A DNA stretch of 64,000 nt from NCBI GenBank assembly GCA_905221605.1, contig CAJNDS010002385.1, positions 114,501 to 178,500 on the forward strand, read 5' to 3'. The notes under the pieces were generated by a model that was not told the DNA's origin, did no database searches, and worked only from the letters and a program-made list of their open reading frames with translations. Every line of letters begins with the position of its first letter. The first letter of the stretch is position 1. A program made the translations under genes and the position numbers. Positions 62,610 through 64,000 of this stretch are shown one piece after another. This DNA is from Symbiodinium natans (lineage: Eukaryota; Sar; Dinophyceae; Suessiales; Symbiodiniaceae).

Positions 62610-62772
62610 GGCCCCTAAACCCTAAAACCCTAAACCCTAAAACCCTAAACCCTAAAACCCTAAACCCTAAAACCCTAAAACCCTAAAACCCTAAAACCCT
62701 AACCCTAAACCCTAAACCCTAAACTCTAAGCCCTAAGCCCTAAGCCCTCAGCCCTAAACTACAAACCCTAAA
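62610..62772. repeat. CCCTAAA/CCCTAAAA array before acceptor
   Basis: Octamer CCCTAAAA and heptamer CCCTAAA units alternate, then CCCTAAG. Ends 14 bp before the exon. Confidence 0.85.
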
Positions 62773-62786
62773 CCTACCCGGTTGAG

Positions 62787-62872
62787 GTGGTCTTGGTTGC
62801 CGTCCGCTTCCTGTTCTTCAGCGTGGTGGCTTTCCTTCTCATCCTCAACCCTCCGCCAGAGGTCACTGCCAG
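62787..62872 (+). CDS. Membrane segment exon 6
   Basis: VVLVAVRFLFFSVVAFLLIL, NPPPEVTA. Hydrophobic segment. The GC donor is followed by a G-run of about 24. Confidence 0.78.
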
Positions 62873-63763
62873 GCGCGGGGGGGGGGGGGGGGGGGGGGGG
62901 GGTGTTTCGGGTTCCCGAAGCCCTAAGCCCTTAACCCCTAAACCCCCAAACCCCCAAACCCCTAAGCCCCGAAACCCCTAAACCCTAAACCCTAAACCCT
63001 AAACCCTAAACCCTAAACCCTGGTTTGGAATCTTGTGGTTGACAACACCTTGCACTGCAGAAAACCAGCTTCTTCAAAATGCGTGCTTTTTCAGATACGC
63101 TTCCTTTCTTGGATAAGCTTCTGGGTACTTTAGGGTTTTGGGTTTGGGGGTTTAGGGTAAGGTTTAAGGGTTTAGGGCCTATACTCGGAGGTTCCTGGGT
63201 AGTTAGAAGCAGGGTTACTGAGTATGGTAGCTACTCCTATAACCCTCCTCAGGGCCTTCAGAGTACTTGCAAAGCCCTGCTGCTCCCTACCACGAAGCTC
63301 CAAGTAGCCGGCGAGCAGACTCAATCAACGGATTAAGACTCGTGAGGTTGTACCCCTAAAGTTTTCCCGTTTCCACACTCCTAATATGGCCCTTCTCCTG
63401 CCTTAGGGATCTTTAAAAAGGGTCCCCAAACCCAAGATTGCCACTTTAGGGGTCCAAGGTAGGGTCCGAGGTTGCGCTTGGAGGTTGATCGGGTAGAGGG
63501 TTTAGGGTTTAGGGTTTAGGGTTTGGGGTTTAGGGTTTAGGATTTAGGGCTAGAAGTACCTAGTTCTAACCTCTTAAATGAACCTCCAAGTTGGGTCTAG
63601 GAGACCTCAGCTTCAGGGATTTGGTGGATCTTGTTGGGCTGCTTCCCTAAACCCTAAACCCTAAACCCTAAACCCTAAACCCTAAACCCTAAACCCTAAA
63701 CCCCAAACCCCAAACCCCAAACCCCAAACCCCAAACCCTAAACCCTAAACCCCTCCCCGGCAG
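62873..63763. other. Intron with G-run, arrays and two family A elements
   Basis: G-run 62877-62902, CCCTAAA-type 62930-63022, family A element 63183-63307, and a second family A element 63476-63591 whose interior is itself a TTTAGGG array (63493-63550). CCCTAAA/CCCCAAA 63645-63752, ending 11 bp before the acceptor. Confidence 0.68.
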
Positions 63764-63857
63764 GTTGGCGTACTTCCTCTTGTTTGTCATGCTGTTCGCA
63801 TGCGCCTACTTCGTGGTGCACACGCTGGCCCAGCTGCTGCGTGACTCGCCTTCAAAG
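63764..63857 (+). CDS. Membrane segment exon 7 (last recognised exon)
   Basis: GGCAG acceptor. LAYFLLFVMLFACAYFVVHT, LAQLLRDSPSK. Hydrophobic segment with a basic/polar end. Joins AG to G-TTG after PPPEVTA. No stop codon follows in phase before the donor-like edge, and TTTAGGG (63862-63895) begins at once, so the gene probably continues beyond the window. Confidence 0.75.
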
Positions 63858-64000
63858 GGTCTAGGGTTTAGGGTTTAGGGTTCAGGGTTTAGGTAGGCCA
63901 ATCAACGCCCGAACTCCAATGCTCTCTAGTGGACCCAACTCCGAGCCTCTTACGATTGGGTGGGTTCTCCCCCTCCTCCATAAGAATGAAGAAAGGGACT

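Larger units (their letters stand above)
4388..63857 (+). other. Inferred single giant gene: CUB-like/MAM/RCC1/SRCR/Kelch/Cys-rich/multi-pass membrane protein (5' and 3' ends outside the recognised part)
   Basis: All exons with recognisable protein domains lie on the + strand and can be joined in frame. CUB8 ends in PGE and joins MAM1. MAM8 joins the first RCC1 exon at a CAGGC repeat. RCC1 repeat 7 and the start of SRCR share exon 32546-32990. The last SRCR residues (GVRCEL) open the Kelch exon. The cysteine-rich exon ending at 43663 joins the first membrane exon as PEA-TLPL. This makes one transcription unit more likely than several. The protein would be a surface protein with a long ectodomain and a C-terminal polytopic membrane region. 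No initiator Met, signal peptide or stop was identified, so the N-terminus may be upstream of 4388 or in unrecognised exons, and the gene continues past the right edge. Splitting into two or more genes cannot be excluded without transcript data. Confidence 0.65.

Overview
The window looks like nuclear DNA of a dinoflagellate, most likely a Symbiodiniaceae-like species. Four things point there. Recognisable exons are all on the + strand. Splice donors are a mix of GT, GC and GA, and almost every acceptor is AG followed by G. The Arabidopsis-type telomere heptamer (TTTAGGG/CCCTAAA, the telomere repeat reported for dinoflagellates) is scattered through the introns. The encoded domain mixture (CUB-like, MAM, RCC1, SRCR, Kelch, ephrin-receptor-like cysteine-rich, multi-pass membrane region) is typical of very large protist surface proteins. 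No prokaryotic signal, tRNA, rRNA or CRISPR was seen. The species call is inference.

Layout: 1-4387 is non-coding as far as I can see (minisatellite, telomere-like arrays, inverted-repeat elements). From 4388 to the right edge I read one giant, intron-rich gene, with about 60 exons and roughly 4,000 codons by my rough sum. In order it encodes eight tandem CUB-like modules (4388-18628), a block of eight MAM domains with two more CUB-like modules inserted (18907-27265), seven RCC1 repeats (28093-32800), one SRCR domain (32830-36200), six Kelch repeats (36200-37160), two related cysteine modules (37170-38080), a cysteine-rich ephrin-receptor/GCC2-like stretch (40246-43663), and a membrane region with about six to seven hydrophobic segments and an acidic cytoplasmic-type loop (43926-63857). 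Domain transitions fall inside exons (RCC1/SRCR, SRCR/Kelch) or across phase-compatible junctions, which argues for a single transcription unit. The start codon and stop codon are not in the window.

Introns hold most of the sequence. Telomere-like arrays tend to be TTTAGGG just after donors and CCCTAAA just before acceptors. Many introns are bounded by short direct repeats across the splice junction. Several families of 90-150 bp inverted-repeat elements (MITE-like) occur; one of them makes up essentially the whole intron at 26020-26154 and supplies both splice sites. Other introns carry larger satellites (21 bp, about 155 bp, 41 bp within 204 bp, and 8 bp units).

Functionally, the order of domains suggests a large surface or adhesion/recognition protein: extracellular binding modules, then a cysteine-rich stalk, then a polytopic membrane domain. 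That is inferred from domain content only. Exon edges were placed by eye from reading frame, homology between repeated modules and AG acceptors. They can be off by a few bases wherever a direct repeat makes the junction ambiguous.
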